Positions 11,241 to 22,067 of a DNA stretch of 64,000 nt are shown here, piece after piece. Positions within the stretch are counted from its first letter, which is position 1, and the number at the start of each line of letters is the position of its first letter. The position numbers and the translations under genes were made by a program. This DNA is from Argyresthia goedartella. Its lineage: Eukaryota; Arthropoda; Insecta; Lepidoptera; Argyresthiidae. The DNA lies in the NCBI GenBank assembly GCA_949825045.1, contig OX463807.1, positions 35,856,749 through 35,920,748 of the forward strand, in the 5' to 3' direction. The notes below the pieces were generated by a model. The model ran no database searches. It was not told the origin of the DNA and saw only the letters and a list, made by a program, of their open reading frames with translations.

Positions 11241-11419
11241 TACTCTTTCATTACATGAAACGAGTGTACCGCCAGAAATAACACGTTTGTTTGGATTCTG
11301 GTACAGTAACCAAAACAATTGTGTCAGGTGGGCGGGGTCATGCTCTGGTGCATACAGACTGGACTGTGGTGTGAGACAAGGGGGCTCGCTTCTCCTAAAC
11401 TTTTTAATTTGTATGTAAA
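11241..11419 (+). pseudogene. LINE family B reverse-transcriptase fragment (left piece)
   Basis: Encodes WYSNQNNCVRWAG, then YRLDCGVRQGG, and after a one-base frameshift LASPKLFNLYVND. This is the RT palm-region motif of a CR1/L2-like LINE (GVRQGG…SP.LFN.Y). It is 5'-truncated where it inserted into family A, and interrupted at 11,419 by the next insertion; the frame continues at 15,637. Confidence 0.75.
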
Positions 11420-11793
11420 TGACCAGGGCCCTGATGCTACAATTTTCAAGCGTCGGCCGGCGGTCGGCCCATAGTGGTTCGAGGCTAGCCCCGTTGAGAC
11501 CAAAGCCGGGATTCTACAAAGCACACGCTCGCCGTTCGCAGTAACGGGCTGGGATCGGGCTAGCATCGGGCTGGCATCGGCCAAAGTGTTGCTACTTCTT
11601 GAAAAGGATATTCCCTATCAATACAATCGACTGTAAACAGGTTAGAAAACTCGTGCTCGACAAAATTAAAAGGCATTGTCTCTGGTTTTTACTTTTGAAA
11701 ACACGACCGACTTCCTGTCAAATAGCAAAGTTTGTTATGTTTGTGTTGTTTTTAAAACTGCTCATTGCACGTATTATTTATTTGGTTTTAATC

Positions 11794-13900
11794 ATGAGCA
11801 ACACGGGTGCATCCTTGGAGCAAGTGGAGTGCCTTATTACCTTCATGGAAGATCACCGGGAGTTGGCGTTGGGCCATTTAAACCGAACCAAAGAGGGGAA
11901 GGCGCAGACGAAGAGACTGGGAAAGATGCGCCTCCCTTCTAAATGGATTAGGCGTGGACGGCCCCACGCGCGACGCCAAATCCTGGAGAAATGTGAGTAC
12001 ATACCTACTTCTGTATTTTCTTCTACTCCTGCTTTGTTAATCGTGGCTACCTCAAAACAAAACTATCCACATGTTGTGACGTCGCACCTATACCTATTTG
12101 GTTTATTTTCTATTGCAGTACTTCACGGACTTTAAGTCAAGAACATTAAAAAAAATAAGCACTTTGAAGAAGGAGAAGTCAGCAACCGGTATGTGGCATG
12201 CTAGCCCGCTTGTAAATCCCAAATTGCACCCTAAACAATAACTAATTCAATGTGTTTCAGGGGGAGGAAGCAACTGTCACATTGAGTTGACGCCCCTCCA
12301 GGATAGGCTGTATGCAATCCTGGGGCGGGATGTGGGAGAACAGTTACCTGGTGTCCGCCACAACCCGCTCAATGTAAGTTACTTGTCATGAGAAATACAA
12401 TAATTACACGTGAATGGTGTGTGATCCAACTAACTATAAGGTTGGCTCGGGCTGCCTGCCTACTTGTGTGAATGCATTCTTTCCTACCTAGACTAACACC
12501 AACCACCATCACCATCTAAGTTAATTTGCACTTTTTATAGATGGGCCACAGTGATCATGGTTTGAATGATGGCATGTGAGTTGCTTGCATTTTTCATTTG
12601 CATGCTTTTCAATTAATTCCTATTATTTATTGGCTTAGTTCTGCAATTACAGTACTTAAGCTCTATTCATGATAAATTGGACTATGGATGGTAGTACTTG
12701 AGCTCTATTCATGATAAATTGGACTATGGATTGGGATTATAATGCAAGGTATATGTATCTAGACTCGATGATCAATTAGTTACACACTATAAAAAGTTTA
12801 ATGCAGCATGCTTCAACCTATTGTAAAAAATAAAACATTTATTTCAGCATGGACCCATTGAGGATGGTCTCTGATACGTCAATGCTGTATCCGATGGCTG
12901 GGTCCTCAACGGAAACGCCGATGGCTGGGCCATCCACTCAGACACCTATGGCTGGGCCGTCCTCAATGCCTGTGTAAGTTCATCATACATTATAAACACC
13001 AAAACAATAATAAAATACTTATTATACACTGATTTGGAACATAAGCACAAACATACATTTCTATTCATACACATTCCTAAATTTACTTATTTTATAATGA
13101 TAGAGACAATTGTAGGAATATCTGTGATTAAAGAATAAATAATCGGTACAAGTTATTTTAGCTCAATATGAAACTTTTCTTATAATGTACCTATATATTT
13201 TATCTTTGCAGGACGGGGGGGTCGCTTTCTCCGGATCCCTGGGTAGAGTTCACTCCTGAGGGTCAGTACACCTACACTCAGTCGATGCTGACACCGCCTC
13301 CGGCGCCATGGCTTCGTGCTGCTGCTGCTGAGCCTGCATATGAGCCTCCATCACAGCGACGACGAATGAGTCAGGCACGACAGCCTACCCAAAACGGTGA
13401 GTGATAATGATCGGGTTCAGGTTCTGTTTATGGTTTCTACAGCACAGGTGCCCCTAGTGTGGGGCCAGAAGCTTTGTTTGAGCCTGTATGTAAATGTTAT
13501 GAATGTTATGTTAATCTTATTTTCTGTATTCATCAGACACATTGGATAGGCTCGAGAATGTACAGCGCCAGTTGCAGGATTCGGATGCTGACTTGGCGAC
13601 AAGCCATATGGCTGTAGCCCGTAGCCTAAAAGAGGTAGCTTCTGGATTAAAAGACCTGAAGGAGGGCCAGATGGCTATGGTCTCTGCCTTGAGAGAGCTG
13701 TCGGAGGCTATACGCTCAATGGCAAAGGTAATATTGTACAGATGTATGAATGACCAACACATTAGAATTATGATCTTAGTTGAAATCTAGAATGTTATAT
13801 ATTAAAGGCGCCAATACGTTACCCTTAACGTCATGTAAAACACTTTCAGCACCGATCAAGATGCCAGCGGAGACTCTCGTCTTCCTCCAGCAGTGAATAG
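11794..13900 (+). pseudogene. multi-exon Myb/SANT-like DNA-binding protein gene, one frameshift
   Basis: Eight exons with matching phases: 11,794-11,992, 12,119-12,188, 12,261-12,373, 12,541-12,575, 12,848-12,973, 13,212-13,396, 13,537-13,727 and 13,850-13,900 (TAG). All introns are GT-AG. Exons 1-3 encode an N-terminal domain of about 110 residues with three spaced aromatics (W near GVDGPTRDAKSW, then YFTDFKS) and an end GGGSNCHIELTPLQDRLYAI, which fits the Myb_DNA-bind_5 type found in Zeste and in the accessory protein of PIF/Harbinger elements. Exons 5-6 are Pro/Ser-rich with a repeated PMAGPS motif. Exon 7 is a coiled coil and exon 8 a basic RRLSSSSSE tail. In exon 1 near 11,918 two bases are missing (ctggg where ctgtggg is expected), shifting the frame; all later exons are open. 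It could therefore be a recent pseudogene or an assembly error. Confidence 0.65.
12645..12728. repeat. two-copy 42-bp tandem duplication
   Basis: The segment gctctattcatgataaattg and its flanks occur twice in tandem, inside an intron of the Myb/SANT-like gene. Confidence 0.8.
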
Positions 13901-13967
13901 ATGCAGGCCGGTGAGACTATTTAAGTACATCCACGTGCTCGGAAAGGAAGGAAGGAAGAAGACTTCA

Positions 13968-13968
<1 letters not shown>

Positions 13969-13995
<27 letters not shown>
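13969..13995. repeat. (TA)n microsatellite
   Basis: Uninterrupted TA dinucleotide run just 3' of the Myb/SANT-like gene. Confidence 0.9.
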
Positions 13996-13999
<4 letters not shown>

Positions 14000-14129
14000 G
14001 TGTGTTCAGGGATAACTTAGTCGTTTATTAACTGATTTTGATGATTCTTTTTTTATTGGTAGGTCATACTTCAGAGTGGTCCCATATAAATTTTATCAAA
14101 ATTGATCACACTTTTTGAAAAAATTAACA

Positions 14130-14290
14130 AAAACATAAACATTGATGACGTTTTGGTTTGTGGCTCCGTGCTGCAAAAGTTTTGGTGAGGACTTTTCTTG
14201 TACATACATAGACCTCATTTGCACCCCGACCAGGGAGGAAGAAATAGGGCTTGCACTTGAAGAAGGTTTTTTAAAGTTTTTAACTTGACT
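14130..14290 (+). repeat. dispersed repeat shared with 62,262-62,425
   Basis: Sequence around gatgacgtttt, ccgtgctgcaa, ggaggaa and agggcttg is repeated with divergence in an ics intron. Both copies have a short open frame with similar residues (REE…IGL.LE), hinting at a decayed coding origin that I cannot identify. Confidence 0.5.
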
Positions 14291-15009
14291 TGTGTATCTA
14301 CCGAAGTACCTACTTAGGCCTTAATTATAGTAAATTTGATATTGTGTACCTACCTACCTTCCACCTTTTTATTATTACAGGGTACAACAAGGCGTAGTCA
14401 TATATCAGTCGTCAAATCGTCCTAGTCTATTTCTTAGATAAATGTGACCTACACTATGCAGGTGTACTATTTATTAATATATTGAATATTGTTATCCTTC
14501 ATATTGTTAACATTTGTTATCCTTTTTAATCATGTGCCTACCAAAATAAGCTTTTTATTGTTGAAATATTTAACAGTGTTGATCTTGTTAGTCATATATA
14601 TTTTAAAATTTTAAGATTCAGTCATTTAGCGAATTAGATCTTCTTACACGTGTATGTAAATGGTTCATGATTAAAATGTCGCTAAATGACGAATTCTTAA
14701 GTTATTGAAAAACACATTAGAATAGATTTTACTCTATTTTTAACCTCGACAACAGTAATGCCAGAGTATTCATCCTGCAGGAACCCGCCTTGCTTAGGAT
14801 GGATTCTCGGACATTTATCATATGCGTATTTATGAGACAAATAAAAAATCGGATTAGAATTTGAAAGAAAATTATTTATTTCCTTCAAAGATTCAGATTC
14901 AAAGGCATTTGCAAATATAGGTTGTCATGATGTTATGTACCTTTATAGGAGCTTAACTATATCTTATCCTCTGAGAATGCGCAAATTAATAAATACTTCA
15001 AATCCATTA

Positions 15010-15163
15010 TTTTATAATTTATTATAACTTATTTGAATTTGTTTTTAATTTATTTCAAAAATTAGGTAGTCTATTATTAGGATATTATGGATATTATAAT
15101 TTATTATAACTTGAATTTGTTTTTAATTTATTTCAAAAATTAGGTAGTCTATTATTAGGATAT
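15010..15163. repeat. two-copy AT-rich tandem duplication
   Basis: The block from ataatttattataactt to attattaggat is present twice, the second copy being a few bases shorter. Confidence 0.8.
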
Positions 15164-15636
15164 GCTACTCCGTTTCGTAAAGCCGTGGGCTTTTGGGCCG
15201 AGAAAGAAACGGCAAGAAAACTCGGGCCAGCCCAGTCTTAGCTCCTGTCTCCTGTATTCCTCGGCTTGGAGTCGTAATAGACCCATTCTCAACAAAACAC
15301 GACGGGACATCTTCAAATAAAAATTATTCACTATATTTCCACCTTGCGAATACCCGTTGAAAGCACAAGTTGCAAAATCGAGTCAGAAACGTTATTTTGA
15401 CAGATGGGCCGCCGTAGAGCCAGCGTTCTTAAACGTCAAATATTAAGCGAATACGGCCTGATGGGACCAGCCTGGCACTTGTCATCTGTGGAATCCGAAG
15501 TTTGACGATCGGATGCGTGCGGCCCGCTTGCTCGATCCGATTCATTTAGCAGAATCGCATTGAGCCGTTTGGAAGCCATTCGTGTCCGCGTGACGGCCTC
15601 GTGCGATGCTTGTCCCGTACGGGAATTGGGCCCCTG

Positions 15637-16535
15637 ATCGAGGAGCTCACCAGCACTAGAGTTGGATGTCATATAGACGGACAAAATATTAATAACATCT
15701 CTTATGCTGACGATATGGTGTTGCTGAGCCCATCGGTCGGTGCGCTATGTGCACTGTTGCGTATTTGTGAGTCCTATGCGGAGGCCCATGGGCTCAGGTA
15801 CAACGCGAAAAAGAGTGAGTTAATGGTTTTCAAGTCAGGCACGAGAACATACTCTGACCTGCCTCCAGTCTACATTAATAATTCTCCTCTGAACAGGGTT
15901 AAGAAGTTCAAGTACCTGGGCCACTGGGTCACCGATGACCTCAAAGATGTCTGTGACATTGAGAGGGAGCGTAGGGCGCTGGCTGTTCGCTGTAACATGC
16001 TGGCTCGCAGGTTCGCTCGTTGTAGTAAAGAATCAAAATTAACATTGTTCAGGGCATACTGCCAGTCTTACTACACGTGCAGCCTGTGGGTCAACTATAC
16101 GCAGGGTGCATACAGCGCCCTACGTGTTCAGTAGAACAATGCGTTTAGGGTGGTGATGGGGCTGCCGCGGTACTGCAGCGCCTCAGGCATGTTTGCGGAG
16201 GCAAGGGTCGACGGCTTTGCCGCGATCATTAGGAAACGCAGCGCCTCGCTATTAGCGCGCGTACGCGGCAGCTCCAACTCCATTCTTCGCACGTTGGCTG
16301 GACGGTGGGACTCGCCGCTGCTGGCTCACTGGGTGAGGCTACACGCGAGTGGGTAGCCTAGGCACTCGTCCTTCTTCCCCTGCCGTGTGTGTTTTTATTT
16401 TTAAATTTTTTGACATTTTTATTTTGTAATGATTTATTTGAATTTTAATTTTATTTTATTGCTGACATAATGTGTAATTTATTATATGGGCTTTTATGCC
16501 TGCAATAAACGATTATTATTATTATTATTATTATA
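15637..16535 (+). pseudogene. LINE family B reverse-transcriptase C-terminal part and 3' tail
   Basis: Continues the fragment at 11,241-11,419: LIEELTSTRVGCHIDG, then ISYADDMVLLSPS (the catalytic A-D-D box, here YADD), KKFKYLGHWVTDD and a conserved C-terminal region to 16,356. An in-frame TAG at 16,132 replaces a Tyr-type codon. The 3' UTR ends in an (ATT)n tail at 16,512-16,534, immediately before family A sequence resumes. This is CR1/L2-like and inactive. Confidence 0.8.
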
Positions 16536-17026
16536 GTGTGATGTCCTATGGTATCTTGTTGTGGGGGAAAGCAGCGGATATTCAAACTATTTTTATTTTA
16601 CAGAAAAGAGCTATTCGAGCAATTTATAATTTAAAACGAACAGACTCCTTAAGAGAGCTTTTTAAAGAAATTGACATACTAACAGTAGCTAGTAAACTTA
16701 TTTTCGAAAATATAATGTATGTACGCAAGAACCTTACAACATTTTCCAAACTTAGCGATAGCTGTAATGTTAACCTAATAAATAATCACAGACTATGTGC
16801 GCCCCGTTTTAGACTCGCGAAGGTTAGCAATTCTTTCAAGGGTCAGTGCATTCTCTACTACACTAAGATACCTCTGGAGATTTTGAAATTGCCATTTGAG
16901 CAATTTAAAAAGCATGTTATAGCTACTTTGTCGATAAAGGGATATTACAATGTTCAAGATTACTTAAATGACAGGACTGTATGGGAATCTGGATCAACAC
17001 AGACCTTGCTGTTAATAATTTTGTAA
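16536..17026 (+). pseudogene. family A LINE RT C-terminal region
   Basis: The frame SVMSYGILLWGKAADIQTIF, then QKRAIRAIYNLK and further, is the post-RT domain that continues the sequence cut at 11,240. The non-coding 3' end follows to about 17,212 (tctgtgggagtttctacgcc…), identical in kind to the 3' ends of copies at 45,640 and 47,331. Confidence 0.8.
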
Positions 17027-17224
17027 TTATTTATTCCTGCTTATTAATCATAACAATTAAATTTTTCATATTTGTATTAGTTATGCACAACTTATTTTTA
17101 AAAGAGATCTAAAAATCAATCTGTGGGAGTTTCTACGCCCTGCTCTCCCACAGTGGTCCAATGTAGAGAAGATGCAAAAAATTACGTTTGCTAAGTATAT
17201 GTAAATATCTACAGAAAAAAAAAG

Positions 17225-17330
17225 CACCTTCCAGCAGGACGTGGGTGGCTGTCTCCTCGACCTCCATGCAGGCTCTGCACAGAGGGCTGTCCGTGACACC
17301 TAGAGTGTGTAAGTATCTGAAATAGAGTTA
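17225..17330 (-). pseudogene. LINE zinc-knuckle-like C-terminal fragment
   Basis: Minus-strand frame LGVTDSPLCRACMEVEETA then THVLLE. The pattern C-x2-C-x(8)-H is the C-terminal CCHC-like motif of R1/I-type LINE pol proteins. Only about 35 residues remain. Confidence 0.6.
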
Positions 17331-18579
17331 TAGTTACTTGTAAGCAGTGCATGCACCGTCGTCGCAGCAACATTCAGTTGCCTAGTTACGTGTAAGCAGT
17401 GCATGCATAGAGCCAGTTTGATGTACGATATTCAACCTTGTGGGTCGGAAATTAGATGTACCTATAATGACTATTCTTGACAATAATAGGCTCTTTAATA
17501 TTTAACGAGTTTATTAAATAAATACTACATTACATCCATCAAGGAAGTCAAACTATCAAACATTTATTTTACAAAAATATACAGTTTTTCGGTTAAAATC
17601 CTGGTGTTAATTACAGATTGAACTATTTGTTTATCAAGTTTTATTATGTATTTTTAATTTCACTGATTAAATAATTACATTGTACTTAAACCTAATGGGA
17701 TACCTTGTGCCTATTGAAATACAATATCGACGACTTTTAGCCGTTAGGACATGAGAATGCAGAATTATGTGGCAGACTTTCTTCCTTGGGTTTGCAGTGG
17801 ACTGTATATGGCCATAATATCCAAGTCGCAAAGTTGATAAAATTTGAAATAATTGTTACCGCAGATCACGTGATGCACTAACCACAGCCTCTGAGGTGAA
17901 CGATTTTTTTGTTGGGTACCATTACAATATGGGTAGGAAATGTAAACTTTATACACAGCGCGCCAGCATTTGGGTCTTGGGGCAATAAATAATTTATCTA
18001 TTTATCTCACTCGCACTTATGGAGACGCATCACCATAAGACCCGTAAGTGCGAGCGACATAAGACAGAAAATGATATATGGCCCCAAGACACAAACGTTG
18101 CCGCGTCGAGTATGATAAATAGACCAATCCAAAAATATACACATTATATTATTATATAAATATAACTATATTGACAGTAGGTCCCAGAAAGCGTTAAAAT
18201 GCAGTCGGGTTATATTAATTTCTCTTGCATACCACATAAACATTACGTCGCTTTGTCCATACGAACCATTCAAAATCTATGCCCACACTACGCTCTTTTA
18301 TCCTGTATGAAAAAGCGCAGAGTGGGCATAGACGATCAGAAACCCTTCTTCCACGTAGTCAAACTATTTTGTCAAACTGATGTGACCACGTGGAAAACTC
18401 TTTCCTCGTGTTCAAATTAATATAATATCCTCCCTGTAAAAGTGTTGAGGTGCAACAGGGTACAGTCAAACAAATGACTCAAATTATCTCAATTTATTTT
18501 TAAAATGACCGACATCTATTCTGCATCTATTTCGCCATGTAAAAGCTGCATTTGACATTTTATTATAAAATCATCACGA
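17331..18579. other. no gene; two short hairpins
   Basis: AT-rich. Imperfect inverted repeats occur at about 17,965-18,100 (gggtcttggggcaat…tggccccaagacac, with inner actcgcactta/taagtgcgag) and at 18,278-18,333 (ctatgcccacactacgctc / gcgcagagtgggcatag). Both look like decayed small MITEs. Weak ORFs here lack coding features. Confidence 0.45.
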
Positions 18580-19070
18580 CACATAAAGTATCAGGGCAAT
18601 AGACTATTGCAGGAGGTTCATTCTTAATATTCAAAAGGAAATCTATACAAGGTGAAATTTAATTAGCTGACCATATTTTGGGGAATGGTAGTACTCATCA
18701 TTATGAACAACTTTCCCCAAGAAACATATGGTCGCATATGCAAAAAAAAAATGTCCCTCAGTACATTGACCCGATCAGCTGATTACAAGTTACTATGGGG
18801 GACCCAATATTTTTTTTCGTTTGCGACCATATGTTTCTTGGGGAAAGTTGTTCATAATGACGGGTACTATAATTTCCTAAAATATGGTCAGCTGATTAAA
18901 AGTCACTTTGTATATATTAAATTTAACTGTGTGTACTAATCGGAGGATACCTCCCAGCAACCCAATAACTACTATAGTATGAACTATTAAGAAAAATACA
19001 CGTTTAGATTTTCCTTTTGGATATTAAGAATTAACCTCCTGCAATCGTCTGGTGCCCTGGTACTTATGTG
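18580..19070. repeat. foldback element (large hairpin)
   Basis: The arm at 18,580-18,745 (caatagactattgcagg…ctttccccaagaaacatatg) returns inverted at 18,823-19,070 (catatgtttcttggggaaag…ctcctgcaatcgtctgg). The loop is about 75 bp and the right arm carries some extra sequence. A small related fragment lies at 35,760-35,810. No ORF of interest. Confidence 0.75.
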
Positions 19071-19234
19071 TGAATTTCGATCAAATCAAATCGGTTTCGT
19101 AGTGAAAGTTGTTCAGAATGATGTCCCTAACAGACTACTTAAACCTATATGTGACACCATGTCCGCGTGCCTGAGATAAAGGGTCTTGCTTGACAGACAG
19201 ACTGACAACGAAGTGATCCTTCAAGGGTTCCCAG

Positions 19235-19290
19235 TATAGTGGACCCAGCCTTACAAAGGGTTAACCCTTTGTAAGGCTGGGTCCACTATA
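19235..19290. repeat. 56-bp perfect palindrome
   Basis: Two 28-bp arms with no spacer (arm tatagtggacccagcctta… meeting at ggtt/aacc). It lies next to repeat sequence containing gacagacagactgacaac. Confidence 0.95.
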
Positions 19291-19374
19291 TTGCCACCAT
19301 ATTTTCAACCTTATGGCTTGGTAATAAACTCTCAAACCAATGAAAAATTATTTCTCTTATGCCTTATAAATGGT

Positions 19375-19720
19375 TAAGGTGCGGAATCCTAAAAACTGGC
19401 CAAGTGCGAGTCACGCACCAAGGAGTCCGCACAAATAGAATTGTATTATGTGAACGAACTGCAATATTTCGGTTTTTTTCTTTACTTGTGCTGTGTTAAA
19501 GGACTATTCTTGCCAAATTTCATCATTCTAGGTCAACAGGAAGTACCCTATAGGTTTTGATTCCACTGCGAGTATCTTTTGATTGATTTGAGCCAGAAGT
19601 TTTTTCACAGTTCCAAGGGACCACAGACCCCAGTGGATGAAATTAGTCTCAACTTAATATTGTGGCGTTTCAGATAACTTGTCCCATCGCCGTTACGTTG
19701 GGTGCTGTATACAACTGCCA
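19375..19720. repeat. dispersed lepidopteran-type repeat fragment
   Basis: Contains ggccaagtgcgagtc, aggtcaacaggaagtaccct and ataggttttgattcc, sequence blocks that recur at 25,430, 26,990, 27,310, 30,395, 39,185 and 60,230. This is non-coding repetitive DNA. Confidence 0.6.
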
Positions 19721-20321
19721 ACAAATTGGGAAAAGAAATATCGGGTTGCCAAACACACACACACCTCGTCATAATACGAAATGCGTAAATAAAATACAAG
19801 CGATAAGTATGAGAAATGGAAACTTATATAAACATTTATAGCATGAGTCAGTTATGACATTTGCTCCCTAACTTTTGGGTAACAAATTTTTCAAAAGCTA
19901 GCTACACTGGTGCCAACTTAACGGTGAACGGACATATTAGCTTAAATGCATTTTACAGTATACACAACACATAATTCCGATGACGATTCCTGCGCAGTAG
20001 AGCATTTTATGAGCGCGTGAAACTTACATTTACCAATGGCAAACTTACAACTGCTATTGTTCTATCGATTTCGCGTGCATCGACTTTGTTTAGCTGTCTT
20101 AATCATATTTATAATCATATATATTTATTATTCAAATAGATAAATAAACAAATCATAGAACTCTGAGTAACCAGTGACGAACGAAGAAGTGTCTCTTGAG
20201 ATGACACTGATTATACATTCGATTTAGATTGTGATATATAAAATATTAGTTTCAATGAAAGGGTGATAAATATTCAACCGTCATTTTGTCATATACCTTT
20301 TTGATAAGAATCGACATCGAC

Positions 20322-21325
20322 GGCTTATTCCACAAATCCCCTGCGACTATCCCCTGCGGAGGGGATTTGTGGACTTTTTGACAATCTTTGTCCTTAAATC
20401 CCCTTACGGCGTTACAACGCCGAACAAAGGGGATTTATTTTCCATTTATTTACATTGTTTTAGTTTTTAAGTCTAATTTAACCCGTCAAACGTCCTATGC
20501 GCTACATAAGCGCATAACTTTTTTGGGCGGCTAGCGTCCTGTGCGCTGCATAAGCGCATAGAAAGTATTGCAAACTTCGACGTTTTATGAATATTCACCA
20601 AGTTTCAGAATGTTCCCGGAAGTAGTCTTAGATTATGAGTAGTTTAGTTGGCAACCGTGTGATATGATTGGAACTAACATTGAGACAGCCATTTCAGATC
20701 AAAATAAATAAAATACCAAGCCATGTCGCCATTTTGGGCAGGCCGGCCACAGACTTACATTTTATGTTTGTCAATATTTATTTATTGTGAAGTAATAACT
20801 GTGTTTTGTAATAAAATAATACATCTCATCGCTGGAGAAATCAATAGTGGTGATGTGAAAAATGGAAAATAGTGTAAGTTTTGTGTTTGGCCCGTAAAAA
20901 CGAAATATAATTAGAGGTGTCAGTGTCAAATAATGGATTCTGTAAACAATCGATGAAAAGCCTTATCAACTTTATTATCACATGTGAGTATTATACATCA
21001 CAAGATAGGTAATTTCATAAACTTTATTATGGTCTATAACATGTTAGGAAACTAATAAAATAACCTAACAAACTTATTAAATTCCTAACGCAAGTCGATT
21101 GAAAGTTTATTTTCGCCAGAACCTTGGACGCGTTAGGGTCCACGAGATTCGCTGTACAGGGACATTCCAGAGGTTAAAGAAATAATTAGATAATTAGTCA
21201 TTATTTTGATACACACATAATCACCTCGTTGTAGCGTCGGAAGGGGATTTAAGGACATTTTTTTTTCAAAAAGTCCACAAATCCCCTTTGCAGGGGATAG
21301 TCGCAGGGGATTTGTGGAATAAGCC
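20322..21325. mobile_element. non-autonomous TIR element, 1,004 bp, 6-bp TSD
   Basis: Ends GGCTTATTCCACAAATCCCC and its inverse. The terminal inverted repeat is about 88 bp, and each arm is itself partly palindromic (ccacaaatcccc…ggggatttgtgg). ATCGAC flanks both sides (20,316-20,321 and 21,326-21,331). There is no ORF of note. Near 20,490-20,570 the motif gcgctacataagcgcata occurs twice with a small change. The superfamily is not assigned, since a 6-bp duplication is unusual. Confidence 0.8.
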
Positions 21326-21700
21326 ATCGACTACCTCACAAAAAATGGCCATTAAACTTGACATGGACAGTACAGCTTCACGCGTTCCTGAGAAAAATGG
21401 GTCTTGACACGTGCACCTCAATTTTTTAAAATTCGGAATTTCTATCATTTTTTTAAGACAGACATTGAATACTAGGATGACTCATTTCAAAAACATCCGA
21501 GTCCGTTTCCAAGGCAGGATATATACATTTTTAAGTTTGGCAAACTTCGGCATCTGAATTCCCAAGGCTGCAAGTGGTTACACGAGTTTTATTTTTTTTG
21601 GGGTATGGGGTAGTGTATCACTGATATTTTCATATGGTGTACGCAAATCTCGTCCCAAATGAGATCAAATAAAGGAAAAAAAGGTATTTTTCTCCATAAT

Positions 21701-21706
21701 TTTATT
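21701..21706 (-). terminator. possible poly(A) signal for Sply
   Basis: AATAAA on the minus strand, 251 nt past the Sply stop codon. Single hexamers are common in AT-rich DNA, so this is only a candidate. Confidence 0.3.
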
Positions 21707-21956
21707 TTAATTTTTTTTTCTTGCGAAGTATGCACCCTACAGACCTGTTCCTAATTACAAATGGTGTTTGTCTATTAAATATATATCTTAAAAAACAGAC
21801 CAAATCCGGCTTTGAGAAATTGAGGTGCCGATGTCTATGATCTTAAAAATAAGGTCTACTGTGAGGCGGACACGCTGTAAGCGTTCCTTTTTAGGTATGG
21901 AGCCCTAAAAACGGCACAATGTGGACTTAGCTAATGCAGAAGCTAATAGCAATGAT

Positions 21957-22067
21957 TCAAAGATCTCCCGGCTTCGGCAGATAGTACAAGGAGTCTATAA
22001 AGTATTTGGTGATGTCGGAGACGAGGCTGCGGTCCGAAATTTCCTGAGCGACGCCGTAGATCGCCAT
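21957..22067 (-). CDS. Sply: Sply coding exon 11 (C-terminus)
   Basis: Encodes [16 protein letters not shown] and on to [10 protein letters not shown], then TGA at 21,959-21,957. The acceptor is ttccag at 22,068. Phase 0 from exon 10. Residues 505-540: the C-terminal helix region of the lyase. The internal ATG at its first codon is not a start. Confidence 0.9.
   Translation of the reverse strand: MAIYGVAQEISDRSLVSDITKYFIDSLYYLPKPGDL

Larger units (their letters stand above)
11420..15636 (+). mobile_element. insertion carrying a Myb/SANT-like gene, PIF/Harbinger-like by content
   Basis: This 4.2-kb block splits LINE B exactly between the codons for …LYVND and LIEELT. Its ends are short inverted cagggccc/gggcccctg sequences; no clear target duplication was found. 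It contains an eight-exon Myb/SANT-like gene but I could not find a DDE transposase, which autonomous PIF/Harbinger elements carry as a second gene. 13,901-15,636 is otherwise AT-rich, with a two-copy repeat and no recognisable gene. It may be a non-autonomous Harbinger derivative or a captured host gene. Confidence 0.5.
8938..17212 (+). mobile_element. LINE family A, 5'-truncated, interrupted by nested insertions
   Basis: Plus-strand non-LTR retrotransposon with an endonuclease region (8,938-9,714), a linker and RT (9,720-11,240) and, after a 5.3-kb interruption, the RT C-terminal region and 3' end (16,536-17,212). Its continuity is proved by the other copies here: the minus copy at 48,920-48,960 reads straight through the join (ttactttcatagtgt). 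The 3' ends of other copies carry a (tttgac)-like tail. Three or more stops or frameshifts make it inactive. It most resembles jockey-superfamily LINEs. Confidence 0.8.
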
